Source of the DNA: Acidobacteriota bacterium
GTDB taxonomy: Bacteria; Acidobacteriota; Blastocatellia; Pyrinomonadales; Pyrinomonadaceae
Reading direction: 5' to 3'
Assembly: GCA_029777145.1 (NCBI GenBank)
Contig: JAKOSS010000017.1
Location: 1 to 13,415 of the forward strand
Length of the DNA stretch: 13,415 nucleotides
Both the position numbers and the translations under genes were made by a program. The notes under the pieces are model-generated. The model saw only the letters and a list, made by a program, of their open reading frames with translations, was not told the origin of the DNA and made no database searches. Below, one piece after another: positions 7,403 to 13,219 of this stretch (positions are counted from its first letter, which is position 1; every line of letters starts with the position of its first letter).

Positions 7403-7408
7403 TATAAT
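7403..7408 (+). promoter_or_regulatory. Perfect -10 element TATAAT before the 142-aa gene
   Basis: TATAAT at 7403-7408 is a perfect -10 box and would start transcription near 7415, about 12 nt before the ATG. The -35 at the right distance is poor. A CCGGC (7373-7377) / GCCGG (7390-7394) inverted repeat with a 12-nt spacer lies just upstream and may bind a regulator. The -10 falls inside the possible GTG-started extension of the gene (7397), which argues for the ATG at 7427. Confidence 0.5.
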
Positions 7409-7426
7409 TTTCCTGTTCAAAAAGTT

Positions 7427-7855
7427 ATGAGCAATCAAGTCACAGTATCCGACATTTTTCAGCGCGCGATGGAAATCCGTAAATCGAACCCGAGCGGCTC
7501 GATGAACGACGTAAAGGCGCGCATCGTCAGCGAATTCGGCGGAAAACCGTTTCCTTCGACGGCGTATCTGACCATTCCCGAAATGGACAACATCGCTCCC
7601 GAGGAAGATTGGACCGCCGGGCTTCCGATCGTGCTTCGCGGAATTCAAAACGAGGACTGGAACGACGTCGCGCTCGGCATCATCATCAGTCTCGAGCAGG
7701 TGGAGAATTATCCGAAGATGTCCGGTCGCGAGGACGATCCGTCAAAAGACTGGCGCAACCGCCAAAAGGGCATCGAGGAAGCGAACGCGAAAAACATGTC
7801 GAAGTGGATGCCGGAAGATCTCATGAATCTGGCGAAGCGTTCGGCGAAACAGTAG
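7427..7855 (+). CDS. Hypothetical cytosolic protein, 142 aa
   Basis: I do not recognise this protein. It has no signal peptide, membrane segment or cysteine. It has an amphipathic N-terminal half (MSNQVTVSDIFQRAMEIRKS, then NDVKARIVSEFGG), a middle acidic part with several Trp, IAPEEDWTAGLPIVLRGI and NEDWNDVALGIIISLEQVE, and a charged C-terminus rich in Lys/Glu/Asn. The codon usage and amino-acid composition look like a real gene, and the antisense reading frame across it is less convincing. The ATG at 7427 has no Shine-Dalgarno and sits about 12 nt after the predicted transcription start. It is divergent from the thioredoxin-like gene and is followed by a terminator-like hairpin, so it is probably a single-gene transcript. 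Confidence 0.75.
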   Translation: MSNQVTVSDIFQRAMEIRKSNPSGSMNDVKARIVSEFGGKPFPSTAYLTIPEMDNIAPEEDWTAGLPIVLRGIQNEDWNDVALGIIISLEQVENYPKMSGREDDPSKDWRNRQKGIEEANAKNMSKWMPEDLMNLAKRSAKQ

Positions 7856-7891
7856 CGAAAAGTACGTTCGGGCTAAACTGATCGCGGATCG

Positions 7892-7928
7892 CGCGGACGA
7901 TGTTCGCGTGGTCCGCGTCGTATTTTTT
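7892..7928 (+). terminator. Terminator-like hairpin after the 142-aa gene
   Basis: CGCGGAC (7892-7898) pairs perfectly with GTCCGCG (7911-7917) around a 12-nt loop, followed after 5 nt by six T (7923-7928). It lies 37 bp past the stop of the 7427 gene. The gap between stem and T-run is longer than ideal. The rest of the gap to 8082 holds two copies of a TTTTTGG-CCACGA word (near 7953 and 7989) and no gene that I can see. Confidence 0.45.
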
Positions 7929-8082
7929 GGATCGTTTATCCGACGAGTCGGTATTTTTGGACCACGAAGACGCAGATTCGCGGAGTCATTTTTGGGCCAC
8001 GATTCTATCTTCATGAGATCTCGCGACTTGTATCTCTGCAGTAGAGTTGGCCAAGAATTTCGGGCGGATCTATCGGGAAATC

Positions 8083-9060
8083 ATGAAAGCAGTCCACATC
8101 GATGAATTCGGCGGCGCCGATAATCTCTCCTTCAAGGATGTAGATGATCTTCGGGCGCCAACCGGCACGGACGTTCTGATCCGCGTCAAAGCCGCGGCCT
8201 TGAACCGCGCCGACCTGCTTCAGCGACAGGGATTTTATCCGGCGCCGAAAGGCTATCCGGAGCGGATCCCCGGACTCGAATTCGCCGGAACCGTCGCCGC
8301 CGTCGGGGAAGGCGTGGCTAGCTTCTCGATCGGCGAACGGGTTTTCGGAATCACTGCCGGCGGAGCTCAGGCCGAGTTCCTGTCGATCGATGAAGCTTTG
8401 CTCGTGCGCGTCCCGGACCGTCTTTCGTTCATTGACGCAGCGGCGGTTCCCGAAGCGTTTATCACAGCGCACGATGCGATCATCACACAAGGCAGGCTTG
8501 CAAGCGGCGAGACTCTTTTGATCCATGCGGTCGGCTCGGGAGTCGGCCTCGCGGCGCTTCAGATCGCGAAAACGATCGGCGCGACCGTGATCGGCACGTC
8601 GCGGACCGCGGAAAAACTCGATCGCTGTCGGGAATTCGGTTTGGATACGGGAATTTCGGGCGACGATTTCGCGGATCAAGTACTCGAATTTACAAACGGT
8701 CGCGGCGCGGACGTGATTCTCGATCTCGTCGGCGCGAAGGTTTTCGCCGGAAATCTTAAATGCGCGGCGGTCAGAGGCCGAATCGTTCTCGTCGGATTGG
8801 TCGGCGGACGCAAATCCGAATTCGATCTCGGGCTTGCGCTGACAAAGCGACTGTCGATCTTCGGAACCGTTTTGAGGTCGCGTTCGCTTGAAGAAAAGTC
8901 GATCGCCACCCGGAAATTCGCCGGGCAGATCCTACCGCTGATTGGTTCGGGAAAGATCGTTCCGAACGTCGATCGGGTGTTTCAGGCGAGTGAGGTCGCC
9001 GATGCACATCGGTATCTTGAATCGAATCAGAGTTTTGGGAAGGTAATCCTTGAATTCTAG
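8083..9060 (+). CDS. NAD(P)H:quinone oxidoreductase, PIG3-like zinc-independent MDR
   Basis: 325-aa medium-chain dehydrogenase/reductase of the quinone oxidoreductase/PIG3 branch; it reduces quinones or enones with NADPH in the cytosol. The N-terminal GroES-like domain shows ALNRADLLQRQGFYP (39-53), PGLEFAGTVAAVGEGV (63-78) and GERVFGI (84-90). The Rossmann domain starts near 125, with HAVGSGVGLAALQIAK (148-163) as the nucleotide-binding loop, GTSRTAEKL (171-179) as the likely NADPH phosphate pocket and GADVILDLVGA (208-218). The C-terminus GKIVPNVDRVF...HRYLES..SFGKVILEF is family-typical. The Cys/His ligands of zinc-binding MDRs are absent. I chose the ATG at 8083 (GGGA 5 nt upstream, and MKAVHI matches family starts) over a TTG extension at 8047. 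Its stop overlaps the convergent 70-aa gene. Confidence 0.93.
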   Translation: MKAVHIDEFGGADNLSFKDVDDLRAPTGTDVLIRVKAAALNRADLLQRQGFYPAPKGYPERIPGLEFAGTVAAVGEGVASFSIGERVFGITAGGAQAEFLSIDEALLVRVPDRLSFIDAAAVPEAFITAHDAIITQGRLASGETLLIHAVGSGVGLAALQIAKTIGATVIGTSRTAEKLDRCREFGLDTGISGDDFADQVLEFTNGRGADVILDLVGAKVFAGNLKCAAVRGRIVLVGLVGGRKSEFDLGLALTKRLSIFGTVLRSRSLEEKSIATRKFAGQILPLIGSGKIVPNVDRVFQASEVADAHRYLESNQSFGKVILEF

Positions 9061-9269
9061 GCTGATTTGAACCGTTCCGCCGCGTCGTTCGTGACGATGC
9101 AAAGTCCCGAAACTTTAGCCGCGAGCAATTCGCGCATTTTCTCCTCAGCCTCGAAGTAAGTCAGGTCGCGCGCGGCGCATCGGTCAAAAGAGATCACCGC
9201 CCAACGCGTTTCGCGGAGTTCAGGTACCGGTTCTGTCTTTTTCGCCTTTTTCATCTTTGCTTTCATCAT
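9057..9269 (-). CDS. Small hypothetical protein, 70 aa
   Basis: A 70-aa basic-then-amphipathic protein. The N-terminus is Lys-rich (MMKAKMKKAKK), followed by a compact part with WAVISFDRCAARDLTYFEAE and the downstream segment GLCIVTNDAA, which looks like an alternating strand-helix-strand fold. The sequence has plausible hydrophobic periodicity, and a Shine-Dalgarno-like AAGGTGG lies just before the double ATG (9269 and 9266). I recognise no named family. Its stop codon overlaps that of the convergent quinone oxidoreductase gene by 4 bp (CTAG). A gene this short could be spurious, but the ribosome site and composition favour it. Confidence 0.65.
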   Translation of the reverse strand: MMKAKMKKAKKTEPVPELRETRWAVISFDRCAARDLTYFEAEEKMRELLAAKVSGLCIVTNDAAERFKSA

Positions 9270-9371
9270 AGCCCACCTTGAAGTAAAAACTCCGAATTCG
9301 CCCCTAAATTCAACGATAAGGCTTTGATTGCGAAAATCGTCCGGACGTTGCAGTTTTCTATCAGTGAAAAA

Positions 9372-9389
9372 AATGAATGAGCATTCATT
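9372..9389. promoter_or_regulatory. Operator-like palindrome 1 upstream of the SDR gene
   Basis: AATGAATG-AG-CATTCATT: perfect 8-bp arms with a 2-bp centre, just upstream of the predicted -35 box. It shares its arms with palindrome 2, whose centre is 28 bp away. The shape is that of a TetR-family operator and recalls the TGAATGA...TCATTCA boxes of the Bacillus fatty-acid regulator FadR. The regulator gene is not in the window. Confidence 0.6.
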
Positions 9390-9394
9390 CGTGC

Positions 9395-9430
9395 TTCAAA
9401 ATGAATGGCCATTCAGTTATACTCGGCTTG
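9395..9430 (+). promoter_or_regulatory. SDR promoter with operator in the spacer, leaderless start
   Basis: The -35 is TTCAAA (9395-9400), the spacer exactly 17 bp and the -10 TATACT (9418-9423). The spacer contains palindrome 2, TGAATGGCCATTCA (9402-9415, perfect 14 bp; AATGAATG-GC-CATTCAGT when extended to match palindrome 1). A protein bound there would block RNA polymerase. The predicted transcription start (about 9429-9431) coincides with the A of the ATG at 9431, so the mRNA should be leaderless or nearly so, in line with the absence of a Shine-Dalgarno. Confidence 0.6.
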
Positions 9431-10504
9431 ATGGGCTTTACCGAAACGATCTTCATTACGGGGTTCCCCGGATTCATCGCCGGACGCCTTGTCGAGCGCC
9501 TCGCCAAACCCGAAACACAGTTCTTTCTCCTTGTTCAGCCCGCTTTCATTGAAAAGGCGAAGCAGGACGTCGCGGATATCGCCGAACGATTCAACGTTCC
9601 GCTCGAGAATTTTGCGCTCTTCGAGGGCGACATTACGGCCGAGAATCTGGGACTTTCGGAATCGGATCTCGACGTCGTGCGAAGTGAGACGACCGACATC
9701 TTTCACCTCGCCGCGATCTATGATCTTGCGGTCCGGCGTGAACCGGCGTTCCAGGTCAATGTCGAAGGCACGAAAAACGTCAACAAAGTTGCGCGAACCA
9801 TCGAAAGCCTGCGTCGGTACAATTACATTTCGACATGCTACGTCGCCGGCAAACGTCGCGGACGGATACTTGAATCCGAACTTGTCCACGATGCCGGATT
9901 CAGGAACTTTTATGAGGAGACGAAGTATCTCGCGGAGGTCGAGGTCGAGAATCTGAAAGAAGAGCTTCCGGTGACGATCTTCCGGCCATCGGTTGTCGTC
10001 GGCGACTCGAAAACCGGCGAGACCGCCAAGTACGACGGCATCTATTACGTCATCTTCTACTACAAGAAAGCCGCGTCGCTCCTGCGTTTTATCAACGTCG
10101 GCAACGAGTCGGTCAAACTCAATCTCGTTCCGGTCGATTTTGTCGTCGACGGCATCGCGGCGCTTTCGAAAGATCCGAAGGCCGTCGGCAAAACGATCGC
10201 CCTCGCGGATCCCGATCCGTTGACGACCGCCGGGATCTGCGATTCAATCGCGTACGCCCTGACCGGCAAGCGATCGATCTTGACGCCTCCGGCCGGCCTT
10301 GTACGCTGGTCGCTGAACCTCAGTATTTCGCCCGCGATCACCGGATTGCCGCACTACGGCGTGCCGTACTTCTTCCTTGATCAAATGTACGATACGGCCG
10401 ACTCGGAAGCGCTTCTAGCCGCCCACGGGATACGTTGTCCGCGGTTTGACGAATACGCCGCCAATCTCGTCAAATTCACGGACGAACATCCCAAACTCGA
10501 CTGA
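9431..10504 (+). CDS. Extended SDR family oxidoreductase, acyl/thioester-reductase (NAD_binding_4) type
   Basis: 357 aa. The N-terminal Rossmann fold begins at once: ETIFITGFPGFIAGRL with TGxxGxxxG at residues 10-18, then DIFHLAAIYDLAV (89-101), the active-site serine region YISTCYVAGK (132-141), and YEETK (Tyr161, Lys165) as the catalytic YxxxK. TIFRPSVVVGDSKTGE (182-197) is typical of fatty acyl-CoA reductase and carboxylic-acid-reductase R-type SDRs. The substrate-binding C-terminal half is not diagnostic. Likely function: NAD(P)H-dependent reduction of an acyl thioester or a related carbonyl substrate; the exact substrate is not determined. The start at 9431 is preferred because the Rossmann strand begins there and because upstream in-frame ATGs (9377, 9401) lie inside the operator/promoter. 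The fatty-acid-regulator-like operators support a lipid role. Confidence 0.88.
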   Translation: MGFTETIFITGFPGFIAGRLVERLAKPETQFFLLVQPAFIEKAKQDVADIAERFNVPLENFALFEGDITAENLGLSESDLDVVRSETTDIFHLAAIYDLAVRREPAFQVNVEGTKNVNKVARTIESLRRYNYISTCYVAGKRRGRILESELVHDAGFRNFYEETKYLAEVEVENLKEELPVTIFRPSVVVGDSKTGETAKYDGIYYVIFYYKKAASLLRFINVGNESVKLNLVPVDFVVDGIAALSKDPKAVGKTIALADPDPLTTAGICDSIAYALTGKRSILTPPAGLVRWSLNLSISPAITGLPHYGVPYFFLDQMYDTADSEALLAAHGIRCPRFDEYAANLVKFTDEHPKLD

Positions 10505-10584
10505 CCTTGCAATTCTTTTCAGAATCCTGAGTGCATATTTAGGCCGATTGCACGCATCATACCGTTATTAATTGGTAATATTTC

Positions 10585-11706
10585 ATGGGAATGCGCGAAC
10601 TCGGTCTTTCTTTAGTTATCTTTTGCACACTGTTCGTCGTGAGCGTGGCCGCGCAGTCGGGTCGCGTCCAGGTTCGTCCGACGCCGACTCCGACTCCGCC
10701 GGACGACCAGAATGTGCGCGTCGAGACCGAAGAGATCAAGGTCAACGTATCGGCCTTCGACGCCGACGGAAACTTCTACCCGGGAGTTCGCGTCGATGAC
10801 CTCGTCATAAACGAGGACAATGTGCTGAATCAGGCGACGAGCGTCCGCCGAATGCCGGCAAACGTCTTGATCGTGCTCGATACGGGCGGCGAAGACCGCG
10901 TCGCAAAGGACTACAAGACGACCAAAGAAACCGCGAAGGCGCTGATCAGGAGTCTTCAGCCGGACGATTCGATCGCGTTGCTGGAATTCAACGACACGGC
11001 TCGAATCATCGCCGAATGGACGAGTGACAAGCAACAGCTTTACACGGTTCTCGATCGGCAGCTGAGATTCGGCAAACGCGCGCGTTTCGTCGATGCCTTG
11101 AATTTGGCTGTAGATTTCCTCGGAAAAGCGGGATCGGAGAACCGGCATCTCGTCTTGATCACGGACGGGATGGACAGCGCCGCGAAAGATTCTGAACGCA
11201 AGGCGGCGTTCATGCGTGTTCTCGCGACCGACATCAACGTCCATGTCTTCAGCTATACCGGGCTCGAACAGGCCGTGGTGAAAGATCGGAAGAAATCGAT
11301 GGTCCGGCCCGGTGGCAGCCAACGCACCCAACTCCCGCCCGGCGCCGACATCCCTGTCCGTGGACAGACGACGACGTATCCGACGGTCACCATCAACACG
11401 GATCGCGAGATGATGAAAAAGAACAAGGAACGCGGCGATCAGCTTGCCCGGAGCGAGAAGGAACTTAACGAACTCTCCGAAGATACGAACGGAATCATGT
11501 TTCTTCCCTCGACGACAGACGAAATGATCGACAAATCGGCCGCGCTCGCTCATAACATCGACTCGCAGTACGTCGTCACCTACACTCCAAAACGCCCGCT
11601 CGCCGTTTCGCGCAAGGGCGAGATCCGAAGCATCACCGTTACCTCGAAACGCGACGGACTCGAGGTTATCGGTCGTCGCAAACTTGCCGTAACAGGCAAT
11701 CCATAG
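10585..11706 (+). CDS. VWFA-related protein of the acidobacterial type, exported
   Basis: 373 aa. Signal peptide MGMRELGLSLVIFCTLFVVS followed by VAA|Q (cleavage near 23), then a Pro-Thr spacer (RPTPTPTPP, 31-39), a small strand-rich domain (about 43-90: VRVETEEIKVNVSAFDADG...), and a von Willebrand A-type domain (about 92-335). The arrangement matches the family described as VWFA-related Acidobacterial domain. The metal site looks degenerate: the DxSxS position reads D99-T-G-G-E, and the usual Thr loop is RARFVDAL, while LITDGMD (191-197) keeps Asp194. Metal-dependent adhesion is therefore doubtful. A charged insert with a Pro/Gln/Thr stretch (about 235-300) interrupts the domain. No clear Shine-Dalgarno; the ATG at 10591 is an alternative. 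It is followed by a terminator. Confidence 0.9.
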   Translation: MGMRELGLSLVIFCTLFVVSVAAQSGRVQVRPTPTPTPPDDQNVRVETEEIKVNVSAFDADGNFYPGVRVDDLVINEDNVLNQATSVRRMPANVLIVLDTGGEDRVAKDYKTTKETAKALIRSLQPDDSIALLEFNDTARIIAEWTSDKQQLYTVLDRQLRFGKRARFVDALNLAVDFLGKAGSENRHLVLITDGMDSAAKDSERKAAFMRVLATDINVHVFSYTGLEQAVVKDRKKSMVRPGGSQRTQLPPGADIPVRGQTTTYPTVTINTDREMMKKNKERGDQLARSEKELNELSEDTNGIMFLPSTTDEMIDKSAALAHNIDSQYVVTYTPKRPLAVSRKGEIRSITVTSKRDGLEVIGRRKLAVTGNP

Positions 11707-11736
11707 ACCAGTAATTTGCTCTTTTCGCGTTCTTGC

Positions 11737-11760
11737 CTACCCAAATGGGTGGCGATTTTT
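11737..11760 (+). terminator. Intrinsic terminator after the VWFA-related gene
   Basis: CTACCC (11737-11742), loop AAAT, GGGTGG (11747-11752; one T-G wobble), then CGA and five T (11756-11760). It lies 31 bp past the stop and separates this gene from the lipoprotein gene. Confidence 0.6.
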
Positions 11761-11787
11761 CGGCTGCGTGTTGATAGGATTTCGTTC

Positions 11788-11815
11788 AATTGCGTCAGCA
11801 ATTTAGATATCTAAA
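11788..11815. promoter_or_regulatory. Two abutting palindromes before the lipoprotein gene
   Basis: AATTGC-GTCA-GCAATT (11788-11803) overlaps by two bases the perfect 14-bp palindrome TTTAGATATCTAAA (11802-11815). The second covers part of the best -10 candidate, TAAAAT (11812-11817), with a weak TTGCGT -35 16 bp upstream. They end 8 bp before the strong Shine-Dalgarno AAGGAGA (11823-11829). They could be operators or stems in the 5' leader. Confidence 0.45.
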
Positions 11816-11835
11816 ATATTCCAAGGAGATATTGC

Positions 11836-12273
11836 ATGAACTCAATCGTTAAATTGATGATCGTCAGTGTATTTGTTATCGGTCTCGCGCTCGGTTTTTC
11901 AGCGTGCGGCGGTGGAACCACCACGACGACGGATAACAAGAAGCCTGCCGATAACAAGGCGACGGAAACCAAGCCGGCCGACAACAAATCGACGGAAAAC
12001 AAATCGACCGAAACCAAGCCTGCGGAGACTTCGTCGGCTGATTCGGTGGGCGTTCCGGAGTGCGACGAATACATCAAGAAATATGAAATGTGCTTGAACA
12101 GCAAGGTGCCGGAAGCTGCCAAGGCCGCAACGAAGGACGCGCTCGACAAGACGCGCAAGTCGTGGAAAGACATGGCCGCGAATCCGCAAACCAAGGCCGG
12201 ATTGGCCACGGCGTGCAAGACCGCCAATGACGCTGCCAAGAGTTCGATGACTGCTTACGGTTGCGAATGGTAA
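11836..12273 (+). CDS. Cys-rich lipoprotein with repeat linker, unknown function
   Basis: 145 aa. A signal peptide ends in the lipobox LGFSAC, so Cys24 is the lipid site. Residues 25-70 are a flexible, low-complexity linker: Gly, then Thr5, then repeated KPADNK/ATETKPADNKSTEN units. The C-terminal domain (73-145) is compact and helical, with four cysteines: a CX9C pair in ECDEYIKKYEMC (Cys76, Cys86) and Cys127 with Cys143 (CX15C), so probably two disulfides in a helical hairpin. Four conserved-looking Cys in an exported domain suggest a small binding or structural module, but I cannot name it. AAGGAGA 6 nt upstream of the ATG is the best ribosome site in the window, so it may be highly expressed. 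Confidence 0.85.
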   Translation: MNSIVKLMIVSVFVIGLALGFSACGGGTTTTTDNKKPADNKATETKPADNKSTENKSTETKPAETSSADSVGVPECDEYIKKYEMCLNSKVPEAAKAATKDALDKTRKSWKDMAANPQTKAGLATACKTANDAAKSSMTAYGCEW

Positions 12274-12420
12274 GTATGTCCCCAATTTCGGGATGATCGT
12301 CGGGCGTCGGAACTTCTGTTCTCTTAACCCTAATAACTGACGACGATCATTCCGAGCTATTCCCCTGTCTGCTCGTAGATCGGTTAACCGGACTCGTAAC
12401 TCGCTAACCAATACGATTTT

Positions 12421-12454
12421 CCGCCAACGTGAACGCTCGCGTTGGCGGCTTTTT
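12421..12454 (+). terminator. Strong intrinsic terminator downstream of the Cys-rich lipoprotein gene
   Basis: CCGCCAACG (12421-12429) and CGTTGGCGG (12440-12448) form a perfect 9-bp GC-rich stem with a 10-nt loop, then C and five T. It lies 147 bp past the lipoprotein stop, leaving an unusually long 3' region. That region (12274-12420) holds no gene that I can see, but it has a 14-bp inverted repeat (12289-12302 with 12341-12354, one mismatch) and CGGTTAACCG at 12381-12390. Confidence 0.85.
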
Positions 12455-12455
12455 C

Positions 12456-12590
12456 AGTTTGGGAAGTTTTGAAAGTTTCGGAAGTTTTGAAAGTTTGGGA
12501 AGTTTTGAAAGTTTGGGACGTTTGGGAAGTTTTGGAAGTTCAGGAAGTTTGGGAAGTTCAGGAAGTTTGGGAAGTTTTGAAAGTTTCGGA
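12456..12590. repeat. 15-unit nonanucleotide tandem array, consensus AGTTTGGGA/AGTTTTGAA
   Basis: Fifteen 9-bp units in perfect register (AGTTTGGGA, AGTTTTGAA, AGTTTCGGA, AGTTCAGGA and one CGTTTGGGA), starting two bases after the terminator. Because 9 is a multiple of 3, reading frames stay open on both strands and give spurious three-residue repeat ORFs; it is not a gene. Confidence 0.95.
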
Positions 12591-12635
12591 AGATAGCGAC
12601 GGTTGCGTTTCTACTTTTTACTTTTGACCTTTTGC

Positions 12636-12698
12636 TTCGCCCGCTCTCCCCTTCGCCCATTCTCCCGTTCGCCCGCTCTCATCTTCGCCCGCTCCCGG
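12636..12698. repeat. Four-unit 16-bp tandem repeat, TTCGCCCGCTCTCCCC type
   Basis: Units start at 12636, 12652, 12668 and 12684; all begin TTCGCCC and vary at a few positions, and the last is cut short by one base. It lies inside the loop between the 9-bp array and its inverted copy. The leading pyrimidine stretch at 12611-12635 resembles the reverse complement of the 3462-3496 heptamers. Confidence 0.85.
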
Positions 12699-12719
12699 TT
12701 CCGACTATTGCTACTCTCA

Positions 12720-12764
12720 TCCCAAACTTCCCAAACTTTCAAAACTTCCCAAACTTCCTCAACT
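12720..12764. repeat. Inverted partial copy of the 9-bp array
   Basis: Five 9-bp units (TCCCAAACT, TCCCAAACT, TTCAAAACT, TCCCAAACT, TCCTCAACT), the reverse complement of the array at 12456-12590. Units at 12729-12764 match 12555-12590 over 36 nt with two mismatches, so the two could pair as a long stem around a 138-nt loop. It ends just before the perR-type promoter. Confidence 0.9.
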
Positions 12765-12771
12765 TTTGGAC

Positions 12772-12807
12772 TTGACAGGAATTAGAATTAGAATTATTCT
12801 AAATCTA
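12772..12807 (+). promoter_or_regulatory. Promoter with Per-box-like operator before the PerR-type gene
   Basis: Perfect -35 TTGACA (12772-12777), 17-bp spacer, -10 TATTCT (12795-12800). Overlying the -10 is TTAGAAT-T-ATTCTAA (12788-12802), a perfect 7-1-7 inverted repeat that matches the known Per box TTATAATNATTATAA at all but one symmetric position (G/C for T/A). A repressor bound here would block its own promoter. A second half-site-like TTAGAAT (12782-12788) overlaps upstream. Predicted transcription start near 12807, and GAGG (12812-12815) serves the ATG. Confidence 0.75.
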
Positions 12808-12820
12808 ACTTGAGGTTGGA

Positions 12821-13219
12821 ATGAATAGTATTGAAAGTATCAAGGAATTAGGATTGACGAAGCAGCGCGAGGTCGTTCTGCAGGTGATTCGTGAAGCGCA
12901 CGATCACCTCACTGCGAACGAGGTCTTCGAGCGATCGAAGGGGCTTTTGCCGACGATAAGCTTCGCAACCGTTTATAACTCGCTCCGGTATTTGAAGGAC
13001 TCGGGCCATATTGCCGAGGTTCAGTTCGGGAACGGTGCGAGCAGGTTCGACAAGACGGTCTCGCGTCATGATCATGCGATCTGCAACAAATGCGGGAAAC
13101 TGGTCGATCTCGAGTTGGATTTTCCGTCCACGCTCGTGCAGTCGGCCGCCGCCGCATCCCGCTTCGAACCGGAATCATTGGAGTTTACCCTCCGGGGGAT
13201 TTGCCCGGATTGTAAATAG
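12821..13219 (+). CDS. perR: Fur-family peroxide-sensing regulator, PerR type
   Basis: 132 aa, a small Fur-family repressor. The N-terminal winged helix includes LTKQREVVLQVI (12-23) and the recognition helix region ISFATVYNSLRYLKDSG (46-62). The dimer/metal domain carries two CxxC pairs for structural zinc: Cys88/Cys91 (AICNKCGKLVD) and Cys128/Cys131 (GICPDCK). The regulatory-site residues match PerR rather than Fur: His29 in DHLTANEV, Asp77 in SRFD, His83 and His85 in RHDHAIC, and Asp96 in KLVD. PerR of Bacillus senses peroxide by metal-catalysed oxidation of such histidines. The length is shorter than Bacillus PerR at the N-terminus but complete. A Per-box-like site covers its promoter (autorepression), and a peroxiredoxin gene follows 53 bp on, the expected target. 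Confidence 0.88.
   Translation: MNSIESIKELGLTKQREVVLQVIREAHDHLTANEVFERSKGLLPTISFATVYNSLRYLKDSGHIAEVQFGNGASRFDKTVSRHDHAICNKCGKLVDLELDFPSTLVQSAAAASRFEPESLEFTLRGICPDCK

Noticed and set aside
9377..9430. N-terminal extension of the SDR from the ATG at 9377 or 9401
   Set aside because: It would make the operators and the -10 box coding, and the Rossmann strand starts right after the ATG at 9431.
12442..12660. Two repeat-encoding ORFs (EVLKVW-type on plus, NFPNFQ-type on minus)
   Set aside because: They exist only because the 9-bp tandem array keeps all frames open; no ribosome site or conserved domain.
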